Shown: positions 23,712-32,432 of the stretch, in pieces
Position numbering within the stretch: position 1 is the first letter of the stretch
How the letters are laid out: the number at the start of each line of letters is the position of its first letter
Virus record (IMG/VR): IMGVR_UViG_3300044614_001381
Span: 1 to 40,565 of that record
Length of the DNA: 40,565 bases
Reading direction: 5' to 3' (one strand)
Origin: a virus
Notes under the pieces: generated by a model
Told to the model about the DNA's origin: nothing
Databases searched by the model: none
What the model saw: only the letters and a program-made list of their open reading frames with translations
Program-made: the position numbers and the translations under genes

Positions 23712-25381
23712 TGGGTTCTATCGGTACTTGTTGTTGTCCTCCTGGGCCTTGCGACGATTGCGAAGGATCGCCCAGCGAAACGTACAAGATGACGCTTACA
23801 ATCGGTGGTATGCACCCGCATAGCATCACTAAGCGTTTTGCCCGTCCAGGAGTTGGCAGTGTTTGCCCGATGATTTGGACGGCTGCTTATAGTATTGGTA
23901 TTGGTGGTTCTCCAGTGGCAGGTGATGTAATTACCCTTGCCCCGTTCGTAAATGTCACCGTCACCGCAGGCATGATTTCAGGCGGGACAATTCCAGATGA
24001 AATTGCCGCAGCACTTAACAACGATCCTGCGTTAAACATTTACGGTCCTGAATCGTGGATTGTTTCCGGGGGTGCGGTGGAAGGGTGGTCGGCCTTGCCT
24101 GGGTTGTCGGTGACAAATCAACCAGGATCAACTCTGACGGTTACGGTCACCGCGTTATCCCCAACGCCACCGGATCTTCATCAATCGCAGACGGTGGCTA
24201 TTTGGTTGGTGGGTACGCCAGCCTTCTTGCCATCTGACTTCGTGATCCATTGCACCTACGGTCCAGTGACCGTTTCACTGGCTGGGGTGGTAACGCTAAA
24301 CGATTTTGCCGAGGCAATTCGTTCCGCATTGGCTGCGGCTGCGGCAACAGTTGAAGAGGCTGAAGTAACGTACGCTAGGTCGGGTTCTGTGGTAACGGCA
24401 ACCGCTGCGCCTGGGGTGCCGTTCTACATGGGGTTCGTGTCTACCAATTTCCCGCCCAACGGTCAGATTACCGTGGGTGGCGTGGCGGTTCGGATCTCCA
24501 GAGCGGTCGGGGACGTTCGCTCGTTAAAGATCCCTGGAGACATGACGTTAGCAAGTGCATGTTGTGCGACTCGGCAAATTGTGTGTTGCGGTACAGATAC
24601 TCAATTCTGGTCTAGTCCGGTGTTTGCGTCCCGTACCTTTCGGGGTGAATCTCATATCGACTACGATGATCGTGTTTTGCAATGGTGCAATCCGCCTGCT
24701 CCTGATTTGCCTTTTCAAGCGAAGAACGGACGGTATTGGAAGCTGGACCACATTTCAGACAACTATCTTTCGTATGGCTGCCGGCGGCGTATCAATTCGG
24801 TTGTTTTGCAGATATGCCCAATTGACAGCTATGGAGAAGAACTTTGGCAAATCCTTTGCACAGTGTCGTACAACACTGTTTTGTCAATTTACTGGTCGAA
24901 CCGGGAAGACGTGTTTGAAGATGCTTACGACATTTTCTGTAACACCAAGACTTGCATCGGCTACTATCGTCTTTCTGCCGTTGGATGCGTAGAGGATTTC
25001 ATTTTTGAGAACAACGGATGCGGGACGGGTAGCTATCTGACAACGCCAGTTACATCCGTTCCTTATGCTACCGAAACGTCTCGACTGCCTTCTGGAGTGC
25101 CAGTAAATGGATGCCCACCACAAGTTACGGTTTACACTCATTCGGAGACTCGGCAAATTTTCGTCCCGCGGACTTGCGACCTGTCGACGTTAGTTTTCCC
25201 CAAAACGCAAGCAACCCCATGCCCGTCGCCCAATTCCGGCGGGTCGCCGTGTGTGGGTTGGCAGTTTCCAGGGTTTTCGCTCCCCTATTCGATGGCCGTC
25301 ACGGGCGGGGATGCGTCCTCGTTCACAGTGCACGAGCCACTTGCCTACGATGATTGGTCTATTGACTTGGTGGACTTGTAA
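23711..25381 (+). CDS. Large Cys-rich tail protein, receptor-binding candidate, 556 aa
   Basis: The start at 23711 (TAATG overlap) gives the N-terminus Met-Gly-Ser-Ile-Gly-Thr followed by Cys-Cys-Cys-Pro-Pro-Gly-Pro-Cys-Asp-Asp-Cys. More than twenty Cys occur in the whole protein, many in pairs in the second half, suggesting disulphide bonds or metal sites. The fold is beta-rich with Pro/Thr-rich repeats. As the largest gene after the tape measure it is a candidate tail-tip or receptor-binding protein. The phage's own thioredoxin-like protein (9620-10087) might help it fold; that link is speculative. Confidence 0.65.
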   Translation: MGSIGTCCCPPGPCDDCEGSPSETYKMTLTIGGMHPHSITKRFARPGVGSVCPMIWTAAYSIGIGGSPVAGDVITLAPFVNVTVTAGMISGGTIPDEIAAALNNDPALNIYGPESWIVSGGAVEGWSALPGLSVTNQPGSTLTVTVTALSPTPPDLHQSQTVAIWLVGTPAFLPSDFVIHCTYGPVTVSLAGVVTLNDFAEAIRSALAAAAATVEEAEVTYARSGSVVTATAAPGVPFYMGFVSTNFPPNGQITVGGVAVRISRAVGDVRSLKIPGDMTLASACCATRQIVCCGTDTQFWSSPVFASRTFRGESHIDYDDRVLQWCNPPAPDLPFQAKNGRYWKLDHISDNYLSYGCRRRINSVVLQICPIDSYGEELWQILCTVSYNTVLSIYWSNREDVFEDAYDIFCNTKTCIGYYRLSAVGCVEDFIFENNGCGTGSYLTTPVTSVPYATETSRLPSGVPVNGCPPQVTVYTHSETRQIFVPRTCDLSTLVFPKTQATPCPSPNSGGSPCVGWQFPGFSLPYSMAVTGGDASSFTVHEPLAYDDWSIDLVDL

Positions 25382-25383
25382 CC

Positions 25384-26664
25384 ATGTTGCGCGACACACC
25401 AGAAATCCCAATGGTCGACCAGACTGTTTTTCAGTCTGGACGGTTTGCATTTACACCACACCGGGCAACACAAGAAACCCAACCGGGTTTTTTTTTGCAG
25501 ACTCAGTTTGGTTCTCTTTTGCAGTCGTATCGCGATCATTGGCGGGAATGGCATACGATTCGAAGTCCCAATCCGGATTGGCTTACATCCTGGCTGGATC
25601 GCATTCCAAACAACTGCGGAAGTTGCGGCCCTGGGTTCCGTTCCTGGGTGGACGCAAACCCGCCTCGTTTCAATGATTGGTTTCCGTATAGCGTTCGCGG
25701 ACACAATTTTGTTAATGCCAAGATTGGCAGACCGCTAATGTCGGTTGCTGAAGCCCGTTCACTTTGGTTTCCTAACTGGGAATTCTTGACACTGAACGAC
25801 TTGAATGCTGCCACACTTCAACTCGCTGCAAAATTGCCACCGATTCGCGGTGTGGCGGGTGTTCCCGTCTCTGGCATGCTGGCTGCGCCCATCCTTTCGA
25901 CGTTGCTTCACGTTCCACTTTACGAAGCTAGCCAGGAATTTGGCCTTCGTCGTTGCGCCCACGGCTATCGCGGCAACACTCGGCAAGTCAACGAATTGCT
26001 ACCACTGCTTATCGTAGATGACACAATCAGCAGCGGAAGATCACTAGGGCATATTCGAAACAAGTTGCAAGGCGAAAACAACCTGCTTTACGCTGTCCCA
26101 GTTGCAAGTGTACGAGCAGCCAATCAGGTTGATTTCTACGGAAGGCTATGCGCCGAGCCTCATTTGCTAGAATGGAATCTCCCGAACACTGGATACGTTC
26201 GGGCGCTTGGGTTCCCAGACTTTGAGCGAGGGGCAGGAGTTATGGTTGATTTCGACGGGGTACTATGTCCAGATCCTGCGAACTACGACGAGACGAACGA
26301 CGCAGAACGAGAAGCCTACTTGCAATGGATCACCGAAGCACCATTGGGCACGTTTGTACCTCGCATGATCGCGGTACCCGACATCGTTTCCTATCGATGC
26401 GAATACACGCGGAAAGCATCTGAAGCGTGGCTAGCGAAGCACGGAATTAAATACGAGCGTTTGCACTTGTGGGGCGATGCGAACGCGACTCCAGCGGAAC
26501 AAGCAGCTTCACGAACATGGCAAGCCAAGGATTGGAAGGGTCGAATCTATCGGGACAGCAAGTGCGGCTTATTTGTTGAAAGCTGCGAGCATCAGTCCCG
26601 CGATATTGCCAACGTGGCAAACAAGCCTGTTTTGTGTTGGGACGCTAAAAAACTGATCAAGTAA
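25384..26664 (+). CDS. Phosphoribosyltransferase fused to HAD-like domain, 426 aa
   Basis: Residues about 135-255 are a type I phosphoribosyltransferase: Leu-Leu-Ile-Val-Asp-Asp-Thr-Ile-Ser-Ser-Gly (209-218) is the PRPP-binding loop. Residues 285-420 look like a HAD-superfamily phosphohydrolase domain, with Val-Asp-Phe-Asp-Gly-Val-Leu (288-294) as the nucleophile motif. The N-terminal 100 residues form a helical Trp-rich region with Cys-Gly-Ser-Cys-Gly-Pro-Gly. Such fusions could recycle nucleotides or modify a base, a sugar or a host target; the substrate cannot be read from sequence. It is the last gene of the rightward operon and converges with the primase gene (8-base overlap). Confidence 0.8.
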   Translation: MLRDTPEIPMVDQTVFQSGRFAFTPHRATQETQPGFFLQTQFGSLLQSYRDHWREWHTIRSPNPDWLTSWLDRIPNNCGSCGPGFRSWVDANPPRFNDWFPYSVRGHNFVNAKIGRPLMSVAEARSLWFPNWEFLTLNDLNAATLQLAAKLPPIRGVAGVPVSGMLAAPILSTLLHVPLYEASQEFGLRRCAHGYRGNTRQVNELLPLLIVDDTISSGRSLGHIRNKLQGENNLLYAVPVASVRAANQVDFYGRLCAEPHLLEWNLPNTGYVRALGFPDFERGAGVMVDFDGVLCPDPANYDETNDAEREAYLQWITEAPLGTFVPRMIAVPDIVSYRCEYTRKASEAWLAKHGIKYERLHLWGDANATPAEQAASRTWQAKDWKGRIYRDSKCGLFVESCEHQSRDIANVANKPVLCWDAKKLIK

Positions 26665-29179
26665 ACAAGAACCCTTCGTCGGTCTTCCGGTCGAAGATGT
26701 ACTCGGTCCCGATTCGTAGTCCCTTGTAGACCGATCTTCGAACCCCTGATTGCATCTCGCGAACTTTGATGTCGCCAAACTTGCGCCGGATCTCGACACC
26801 GAATTGGCGACTACCGAACGGCATCACGCCCGTCTTGGAGCACCAATGCCGGTAAAGCTCGTAGACGTGCATTGTGTCGACTTGGCCGTTCCCCTTTTCA
26901 AAGACCAAGTAATCTTCAAAGAAGTCTAGGGCTGGATTATTGTCCCTCTTATAGGTCTCGATCGCTTCGTTTGCCGTCTGCGATTCGGTAAAGTCGCCCT
27001 GGTCTTGCAATCGCTGTAAACCAGCAATAGCCCAATTTAAAATTCCAGGCACCTCGCCAGATTCCAGCCAAAACTCGGATGATACTAGATGTCGAATAGC
27101 TTTCTTTTTTTCGAATTCTTTCAGGAACGGAACCAAAAGCATCCGACGCCAAACACCTCGAGAACGGTCCTTGATCCGTGGCGGGTTATTAAACGACATC
27201 ATCAGTTTGGCCGTTGGCAAACAACAGATCGGGGAAAGGTTCTTGCGGTCGAACTGCATCACGTCCCCGCCCGAGAACTGCTTGAGATTCCCCTCGCAGA
27301 CCGAATCGATTTCGCCCACGTCGCCGCAGATGTTGGCCGTCTTGCCGATCAGCGTTCCAAGATCGAATCGACCGCCGAAGTTTTCCAGAGAAACGTGCCC
27401 AACGTTCTCCGATCCCAGCATGGCCGTAACCCCAGCGAAGTAAACAGATTTTCCGTTGGAGCCTTCCCCCTGGATGGCCAAAAACCGTTGAAGATAATTC
27501 GTAGCCGTCAAAAGATACCCAGTCCACTCCTGCAGAATCATGATCCTTTCGTAATCCCCGTCCATCGCTTCCTCGATCGTTTTTTCCCATTGCGGACACT
27601 TGGCCGCGGGGTCGTAAGGATAATCGAGCTGACACGCGCTGAACCATCGCCAATCGTGTTGTAGAAGGTGCTTGTCCGGTTCCTGGCCGTCGAAAATCGA
27701 TTGAAGATCCAAGATCCCGTTTGCAACCGAGATCCAATGAGGGTTCTTCTTGCCGTCGCCCAGCCAGGAGGGTTGCGTTACCGATCCCGGCAGAAGGCAA
27801 CGTTCTTTCGTCGCCGCGATCACGTTGTTGATCAATCCCGTGTTGATAGGTCGGACGGCATCCGGTCTTTCACCCGCTTCGAACTTCCTTCGAAAGTCAT
27901 CTTCAAATTCCGTTCGGATCGCGGAATGCAACTTGGCCGAAACTTCGGAATTGCCAAGTCGAGTGTATTTGCCAGCCTTATACCTCCACCATTCATCCTT
28001 CCAGAACTTCAGCGTCCCACCGTAAACCGCTTCGTATCGCTCCAGATTGACCCGAGCCAGCCGAGAAGGATTCTCGACGGCCTCGATCAGTTCGATCTCT
28101 TCCGATGGCTTAGCTTCAACGACAGTGGCTTTCGTGGCCATCGAGTAGAGGATGGCGTACGCTTCGGCAGGTTCGATCAATTGGAGCTGGTCCGTCAACC
28201 AATCTCGGAAGTCCTTGCCGTGGCTCTCGACGATATCGTAGGGCAAGACCACGTTTCGGGATTCGGAAGCTTCCTCGGCAATTGCGGTGGCCCATCCAGG
28301 ACGGGATCGATCCCCGTTCAGAACTTCGATTGCACCCGACTGACCGGGCACATCGCAATCGTGGATTGTGTAGACGGTTCGGCCTCGGAGGGATTTGACC
28401 TGCCAGGGATGGGGCTTCTCCCCAGCGCCGAACGGGTTGGAGATGACCGAGACATCAGCCGGAGCGACCGAAAGTAAGGCCAGCATATCGGACGGCCCTT
28501 CCATCTTGAAGACAGGCCCTTCCCCTGGCAGGTTCCTCCCCATCCAGCCGGAAGTCTTATTCCCGCCAACGACCTTTACTTTCAAATGCTGAACCGGGGA
28601 ATCTTTATCTGCTTTGAACGGTATCGCACCACCGGACAGGTTGTACAGCGAGTAGCCGACGATCTCGTTTTCATGGTCTCGCATGGGGATTGCGATAACC
28701 TTGAACTGGCCTTTGTACCGAGCGTACTTGGCACCAGCCGCCGCTAGCCCTTCGGGGGTAATCGGTTGCTTCTTGTTACACCACTGAGCGATCATCTTGG
28801 GGTTCGGGTCGACCCAAACAAGATCGGTTTTCCAACGGTCTTCGGTGGGGGTTTTTTTCGACGTGCGTTTCGTTTTGGTTTTCTCTGTGCCTGCGATCCC
28901 CAGGATGTTCCCGATGTTCTCGATCGCATCAAATGTAGAGCAGTTTTTGAGCCACTGGACGACCGCGATTCCGTCCGCGAACTTCCCACACTGGTTGCAG
29001 ACCCCGCCCCCGGTTTGTTCAAAGTCGCTGAAGACCCGCCACCGATCGACACCACCGCATTTGGGGCACGGGCCGTGCTTATGGAAAAAGAAGTCTTCCC
29101 TGGCTCCGGTGGCCTGCGTAATGATCCGAGACCATTGACCAGCCCCCAGACGTTTCACTTCTTGCTTATCGACTGGCAT
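26657..29179 (-). CDS. Primase-helicase (D5-like) replication protein, 840 aa
   Basis: A multidomain replication protein. Residues 38-64 form a CHC2-type zinc finger (Cys38-x2-Cys41 and Cys61-x2-Cys64). Residues about 222-283 are Toprim-like, with Glu-Gly-Pro-Ser-Asp and His-Asp-Cys-Asp. A D5_N-like linker follows, then an SF3-type ATPase with Walker A Gly-Glu-Gly-Ser-Asn-Gly-Lys-Ser at 571-578. It would prime and unwind phage DNA. A ribosome site GGAAG lies upstream of the ATG. A terminator at 29209-29235 separates it from the integrase gene, so it may have its own promoter or depend on antitermination. Confidence 0.9.
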   Translation of the reverse strand: MPVDKQEVKRLGAGQWSRIITQATGAREDFFFHKHGPCPKCGGVDRWRVFSDFEQTGGGVCNQCGKFADGIAVVQWLKNCSTFDAIENIGNILGIAGTEKTKTKRTSKKTPTEDRWKTDLVWVDPNPKMIAQWCNKKQPITPEGLAAAGAKYARYKGQFKVIAIPMRDHENEIVGYSLYNLSGGAIPFKADKDSPVQHLKVKVVGGNKTSGWMGRNLPGEGPVFKMEGPSDMLALLSVAPADVSVISNPFGAGEKPHPWQVKSLRGRTVYTIHDCDVPGQSGAIEVLNGDRSRPGWATAIAEEASESRNVVLPYDIVESHGKDFRDWLTDQLQLIEPAEAYAILYSMATKATVVEAKPSEEIELIEAVENPSRLARVNLERYEAVYGGTLKFWKDEWWRYKAGKYTRLGNSEVSAKLHSAIRTEFEDDFRRKFEAGERPDAVRPINTGLINNVIAATKERCLLPGSVTQPSWLGDGKKNPHWISVANGILDLQSIFDGQEPDKHLLQHDWRWFSACQLDYPYDPAAKCPQWEKTIEEAMDGDYERIMILQEWTGYLLTATNYLQRFLAIQGEGSNGKSVYFAGVTAMLGSENVGHVSLENFGGRFDLGTLIGKTANICGDVGEIDSVCEGNLKQFSGGDVMQFDRKNLSPICCLPTAKLMMSFNNPPRIKDRSRGVWRRMLLVPFLKEFEKKKAIRHLVSSEFWLESGEVPGILNWAIAGLQRLQDQGDFTESQTANEAIETYKRDNNPALDFFEDYLVFEKGNGQVDTMHVYELYRHWCSKTGVMPFGSRQFGVEIRRKFGDIKVREMQSGVRRSVYKGLRIGTEYIFDRKTDEGFLFT

Positions 29180-29208
29180 ATCTTGACTTCCGTTTCATGG
29201 TTACTCGT

Positions 29209-29235
29209 AAAAAATAGCCGCGACGAATCACGGCT
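29209..29235 (-). terminator. Intrinsic terminator after the integron-type integrase
   Basis: On the minus strand AGCCG, a 10-base loop, CGGCT and ATTTTTT form a compact terminator 29 bases after the integrase stop codon. It would end the early operon transcript that carries the cassette genes and integrase, and would limit readthrough into the primase. Confidence 0.7.
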
Positions 29236-29263
29236 CAAAATAATCTTGCGGGACAGTTTCTTG

Positions 29264-30259
29264 CTATCCAGCTTTGCTTTTTTGCTTTCCAGCCTTAAGG
29301 ACCAGAGCAAGAGGATTTGGAACATCAGAGATCCCAGTCGGGTCGACGTGGGTATAGATCTGAGTCGTTCGAATATCGTTATGGCCAAGAAGCTTTTGAA
29401 TCGTCCGCAGGTCGGTTCCCGAATGCAGATGTAATGTCGCGAACGTATGCCTGAGCGTATGGGCCGCGACCTTCTTCCGGATCTTGGCCTTCTTGGCCGC
29501 TTCGGAGACCTGGCTACTGACGTTATCTGGGTGAACGTGCCAACGACCTGTCCAGTGTTCGGTTGGGTGGCGGCTCAGCTTGGCCGCGCAAAACAGCCAA
29601 TACCACTCGATCGAGCTCGCGGCCTTCGGATACTTACGATCCAAAGCGTTCGGCAATTCGACTCTGGCTACTCCGTCCTCTACGTCCCAAGCGTGGATCT
29701 TTTCTGTGTTCGCAACCTGAGCCAGCAAGTCGTCTTTGATTGCACTAGGGATCGGAACGATGCGATCTTTGTTCCCCTTCGATTGCCTCACGTGAATGAA
29801 ATCGTTATGGAAATCGATGTCCTTGACTCGCAATGAACAAGCCTCGGAAACGCGAAGACCGCAACCGACCATCAGTTGAGCGAGAAGCAAGTTCTCACCG
29901 TTCATTTGTTCCAGCAACAACGAGGCTTCTTTGGCACTCAAGACGACCGGAATATAAGTCGACTTGCGAGCTCGCAAAGCGTTGACGCCTTCCATGGGCA
30001 GCTTCAGAACGTCTTCGTAAAACAGGCAAACCGCTGCAAAAGCTTGGTTTTGCGAAGATGCCGAAAGCTTTTTATCTATCGCTAAATGGTTCAGCCATCT
30101 TTCGAAATCCCGAACGCCAAGATCCTTCGGATGTTGCCACATGGTCCCCCGGCGATTGAATCGAATGTATTGCTCGACGTGAGATGAATAAACGTCGATC
30201 GTACTTCGTGCGTAATGCCTACCTTTCATGAATTCCTTGAGTTGTTCCATGAGTTTCAT
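29264..30259 (-). CDS. intI: Integron-type integrase (IntI family tyrosine recombinase), 331 aa
   Basis: The catalytic residues are Arg136 (Gly-Leu-Arg-Val-Ser-Glu), His267-x2-Arg270 (His-Thr-Leu-Arg-His), His293 (Leu-Gly-His) and Tyr302 (Ile-Tyr-Thr-His-Val). Residues about 203-245 (Pro-Asn-Ala-Leu-Asp-Arg-Lys-Tyr-Pro, then Trp-x-Leu-Phe, Leu-Ser-Arg, and Trp-His-Val-His-Pro) form the extra segment that separates IntI from XerC/XerD and contacts extrahelical bases in folded attC sites. The ending Asp-Val-Pro-Asn-Pro-Leu is also IntI-like. The length is standard. It lies beside an attI-like site and four attC hairpins. It is codirectional with the cassette genes, unlike most integrons. Confidence 0.9.
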   Translation of the reverse strand: MKLMEQLKEFMKGRHYARSTIDVYSSHVEQYIRFNRRGTMWQHPKDLGVRDFERWLNHLAIDKKLSASSQNQAFAAVCLFYEDVLKLPMEGVNALRARKSTYIPVVLSAKEASLLLEQMNGENLLLAQLMVGCGLRVSEACSLRVKDIDFHNDFIHVRQSKGNKDRIVPIPSAIKDDLLAQVANTEKIHAWDVEDGVARVELPNALDRKYPKAASSIEWYWLFCAAKLSRHPTEHWTGRWHVHPDNVSSQVSEAAKKAKIRKKVAAHTLRHTFATLHLHSGTDLRTIQKLLGHNDIRTTQIYTHVDPTGISDVPNPLALVLKAGKQKSKAG

Positions 30260-30285
30260 TTCTATTTACCCCCTTTTTTTCTTTC

Positions 30286-30347
30286 CGTTTTAATCAGAGT
30301 CTCGACCCCGTTTTAATCAGAGGGGTCGTGTAATAATTGTTCGCACG
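30286..30347 (+). other. attI: Probable attI site with two direct repeats
   Basis: The 80 bases upstream of intI hold two exact copies of CGTTTTAATCAGAG (30286-30299, 30309-30322) and a 7-base inverted repeat (CGACCCC 30303-30309, GGGGTCG 30322-30328), then GTTCGCACG at 30339-30347. That last core is the exact reverse complement of the R'' box of the first cassette's attC (30590-30598), which marks the insertion point between G30339 and T30340. Known attI sites also have two direct repeats beside the core. Confidence 0.75.
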
Positions 30348-30362
30348 AGAGGCGTTCGTGAA

Positions 30363-30650
30363 TCATCCCTCACCGTGTTTCCGCTGAGCCCGCAGGTTTG
30401 CGTCAGCGGTCGATCCGAATCGCTCGCGAAAGGACTCGACAAAGCTATCTGCGTACTCGTCTCTGCACGTATAAACAACTCCCATTTGACCCGCCATTTT
30501 GTACATAACCTGTCGAACCCATTCGCACTGCTCCTCGAATCGAGCACAGTCGTGCGAACGGGCCGGTATTTCCATCCTCTGTTCGCCTCCGTGCGAACAA
30601 CCGGATGCAACCACATCGGGCAATGTCGAATCTTCGCTTCGCTCTATCAT
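30363..30650 (-). CDS. Cassette 1 protein of unknown function, 95 aa
   Basis: The start ATG (30648-30650) and its ribosome site GGAGAG lie in the loop of attC1, and the left arm of attC1 encodes residues about 10-20. The product is soluble and helical, with Cys at 18, 35, 42 and 62 and a Trp-Val-Arg-Gln-Val-Met motif. No family is recognised. It is the cassette next to attI, so in standard integron logic the most recently acquired. Confidence 0.7.
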   Translation of the reverse strand: MIERSEDSTLPDVVASGCSHGGEQRMEIPARSHDCARFEEQCEWVRQVMYKMAGQMGVVYTCRDEYADSFVESFRERFGSTADANLRAQRKHGEG

Positions 30651-30690
30651 GCTTTTCTCTCCGATGTTGTTGATCCCGGCCCGTTCCCCT
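30589..30690 (+). other. attC: attC1, recombination site of cassette 1
   Basis: R'' CGTGCGAAC (30590-30598) and a left arm CCGG...CATCGG pair with the right arm CCGATG...CCGG and R' GTTCCCCTG (30683-30691). The left arm has one extra G at 30607, nine bases after R''. The 41-base loop carries the start codon and ribosome site of cassette 1. R'' and R' do not match beyond GTTC because R' belongs to the next cassette, as expected after recombination. Confidence 0.8.
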
Positions 30691-30693
30691 GAC

Positions 30694-31518
30694 CTAGAAC
30701 AACACGCCCTGGGCCAGTCTTTGTTGTGAAATCTCGACGTATTCGGGATTCACTTCGATCCCGATGAAGCTACGTCCATTGTGTTTCGCCATCTTCGCCG
30801 TTGTGCCTGAACCGCTAAACGGATCTAGCACAATGTCGCCTTCGTTGCTCCACGACAAAATGTGATCGCGTGCTAACTCATCTGGAAAAATTGCCGGATG
30901 ATCTGTTCCGTTGCCCGCTGTCCCGTATCTCCAGATGTTTGACCTGCGGCTGTACTCGCCGGTTGTAATGAACTCATCGTCGTACTTTTCGTTCCTGCCT
31001 TTGTTTATGACCTTATCTTTTCGCCTTGTCTGGCCGCAGGTTGCATTCTTGTGGTCAGTGATAAAATTCAACGCCTTTGGCTTTCCCTTGGAAATGACAA
31101 ACATGTACTCCATGACGTTGTAATATCTTCCTTCGGTCGGAATACGGCTTGCCTTTTCCCATATCATCGTGTCATACAAACACAATCCTATGTCACGGAA
31201 AAACTGTGCCTGATACATACTTGAAAGCGTCTCGGAGTGGTTGGATGTTTGATCGGCTACCACCCAAACGATAACGCCACCAGGTTTCAATAACCGTTTA
31301 AGATTCCACGCTACGCCGTAGAAATCCCATGCGTGCCCTCCATACGTTCGCAGGTCGTCGTATGGCGGTGATGTGACCACCAAATCGATTGATTCACTTG
31401 GCATCTTCCGCATGACTTCGCAATTGTCGCCGCAGATAATGCGGTCCAATGGCAACGAAGGCAGGGGAACAAAGTCATGCATCGAAGCCGGACTTGCGGC
31501 TGTTTCTATTTGATCCAT
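30694..31518 (-). CDS. Cassette 2: beta-class DNA methyltransferase, 274 aa
   Basis: The motif order is that of beta-class amino-methyltransferases: catalytic motif IV Thr-Ser-Pro-Pro-Tyr (49-53) near the N-terminus, and S-adenosylmethionine motif I Asp-Pro-Phe-Ser-Gly-Ser-Gly-Thr-Thr (232-240) near the C-terminus. A target-recognition region lies between (about 120-215). SPPY methylases modify N4-cytosine or N6-adenine. No restriction enzyme is nearby, so it is an orphan, which in a phage would most likely protect the DNA from host restriction. The start codon lies in the loop of attC2; its first 20 residues are partly encoded by the attC arm. Confidence 0.9.
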   Translation of the reverse strand: MDQIETAASPASMHDFVPLPSLPLDRIICGDNCEVMRKMPSESIDLVVTSPPYDDLRTYGGHAWDFYGVAWNLKRLLKPGGVIVWVVADQTSNHSETLSSMYQAQFFRDIGLCLYDTMIWEKASRIPTEGRYYNVMEYMFVISKGKPKALNFITDHKNATCGQTRRKDKVINKGRNEKYDDEFITTGEYSRRSNIWRYGTAGNGTDHPAIFPDELARDHILSWSNEGDIVLDPFSGSGTTAKMAKHNGRSFIGIEVNPEYVEISQQRLAQGVLF

Positions 31519-31558
31519 GTTTTTCCTTTCCGGCTCGATGATGACATGCGTTCCACGG
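31461..31558 (+). other. attC: attC2, recombination site of cassette 2
   Basis: R'' CAGGGGAAC (31462-31470) is followed by spacer AAA, arm GTCAT-G-CATCGA-A-GCCGG, a 38-base loop, arm CCGGCTCGATGATGAC, spacer ATGC and R' GTTCCACGG (31550-31558). Two left-arm bases have no partner: G31479 and one of A31485/A31486. The loop contains the methyltransferase start codon (31516-31518) and its AAGGAAA ribosome site. Confidence 0.88.
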
Positions 31559-31560
31559 AC

Positions 31561-31893
31561 CTACTCCGGCCCGTACTCTCGTTGCTCTGACTCGTAGCTT
31601 TCGCGTTGCTCAATCCACCGCTCAACATCTGCCAGCCGTTTCGCTAGATGCTCAATCGTCATCCTGCCCGCTTGGATTCGTCGGTACGGTTTGCACCTCT
31701 CCAGAATCTCATCGCACGCGGTTTGGTATCCACGCGAAAACTCGCCCATGTCTGGGCAAAACGACTGACTGCGAACGTACTTCACTTCTGCAACAATGCG
31801 TCCCAACTCCTCAATGAGAAGCGAAATCTGCTTCGATCCGTTGCCTACCACGCAACCTTCGATTGCTCTCGCAATGTATTCTTCATCTTTCAT
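31561..31893 (-). CDS. Cassette 3, promoter-distal ORF of unknown function, 110 aa
   Basis: A soluble helical protein with an acidic N-terminus, two Cys near positions 46 and 60-66 and a charged coiled-coil tail (Arg-Leu-Ala-Asp-Val-Glu-Arg-Trp). The stop is two bases after the conserved R' of attC2. Its start is not in an attC loop: no hairpin separates it from the ORF upstream, so cassette 3 carries two genes. The ribosome site (GTGGG) is weak. Confidence 0.7.
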   Translation of the reverse strand: MKDEEYIARAIEGCVVGNGSKQISLLIEELGRIVAEVKYVRSQSFCPDMGEFSRGYQTACDEILERCKPYRRIQAGRMTIEHLAKRLADVERWIEQRESYESEQREYGPE

Positions 31894-31922
31894 GTTCGAC
31901 CCACTTGTAAAGAAATCCTTGA

Positions 31923-32432
31923 CTACTCGCCGACCACTTGGACGGCACCACGACCTGTCTCTGACGCTATCCGCAACGCCGAGACCACCGCATCATGCTG
32001 ATTGTTTCTTGCGCAAACGGGTTTCCCGTTTTCATCCGTGACCGTGTACTCGACCAATCGCTGCGCACCTCTGGCGAACACATTCCGCTTTAGCGTCCAT
32101 GTCTTCATCGCCTTATCCTTGCCAAAGAACTTTCTCATTTGATGATCCTCTTCAATGAACACCTTGCAGACTTCATCAAAGCTCTTGCAATTGGCGTATG
32201 GGTTTTCTGTCGGTATCGTCTCAATCATGTTGTCCACGAGGTCAATGACCTCTCTGAGCGTGTTGGCTTTTACAATCCATTGGCTGCGAATCACGCCCTC
32301 CATGTTGTCCGCTCTTGCTCTTGCGGTAGTCTCGGACTTCTCTAATCCGTTCCGCAGCAACTCCAAAACCTTGATGGCCGTGGAACAATTGGATGCATCG
32401 AAGCACCCGGTAACGTCGTTCGGTTTGTTCAT
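31923..32432 (-). CDS. Cassette 3, first ORF of unknown function, 169 aa
   Basis: The start at 32430-32432 is chosen over an upstream in-frame codon because a strong GAGGAG ribosome site lies 6 bases before it, both inside the loop of attC3. Residues about 6-20 are encoded by the attC arm. The body is helical to about residue 75. The C-terminal half contains a small beta domain (Thr-Trp-Thr-Leu-Lys-Arg and Leu-Val-Glu-Tyr-Thr-Val-Thr-Asp-Glu-Asn-Gly-Lys) followed by a helix. No family is recognised. Confidence 0.75.
   Translation of the reverse strand: MNKPNDVTGCFDASNCSTAIKVLELLRNGLEKSETTARARADNMEGVIRSQWIVKANTLREVIDLVDNMIETIPTENPYANCKSFDEVCKVFIEEDHQMRKFFGKDKAMKTWTLKRNVFARGAQRLVEYTVTDENGKPVCARNNQHDAVVSALRIASETGRGAVQVVGE

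Noticed and set aside
27668-28477. 269-aa open frame opposite the primase gene
   Set aside because: Antisense to a gene with clear zinc, Toprim and Walker motifs; no ribosome site.
30286-30322. Two direct repeats as a mini CRISPR
   Set aside because: Only two copies of 14 bases with a 9-base gap; position and neighbours fit an attI accessory repeat instead.
31894-31925. Possible attC between the two ORFs of cassette 3
   Set aside because: The flanking sequences show no complementary arms and no GTT core.
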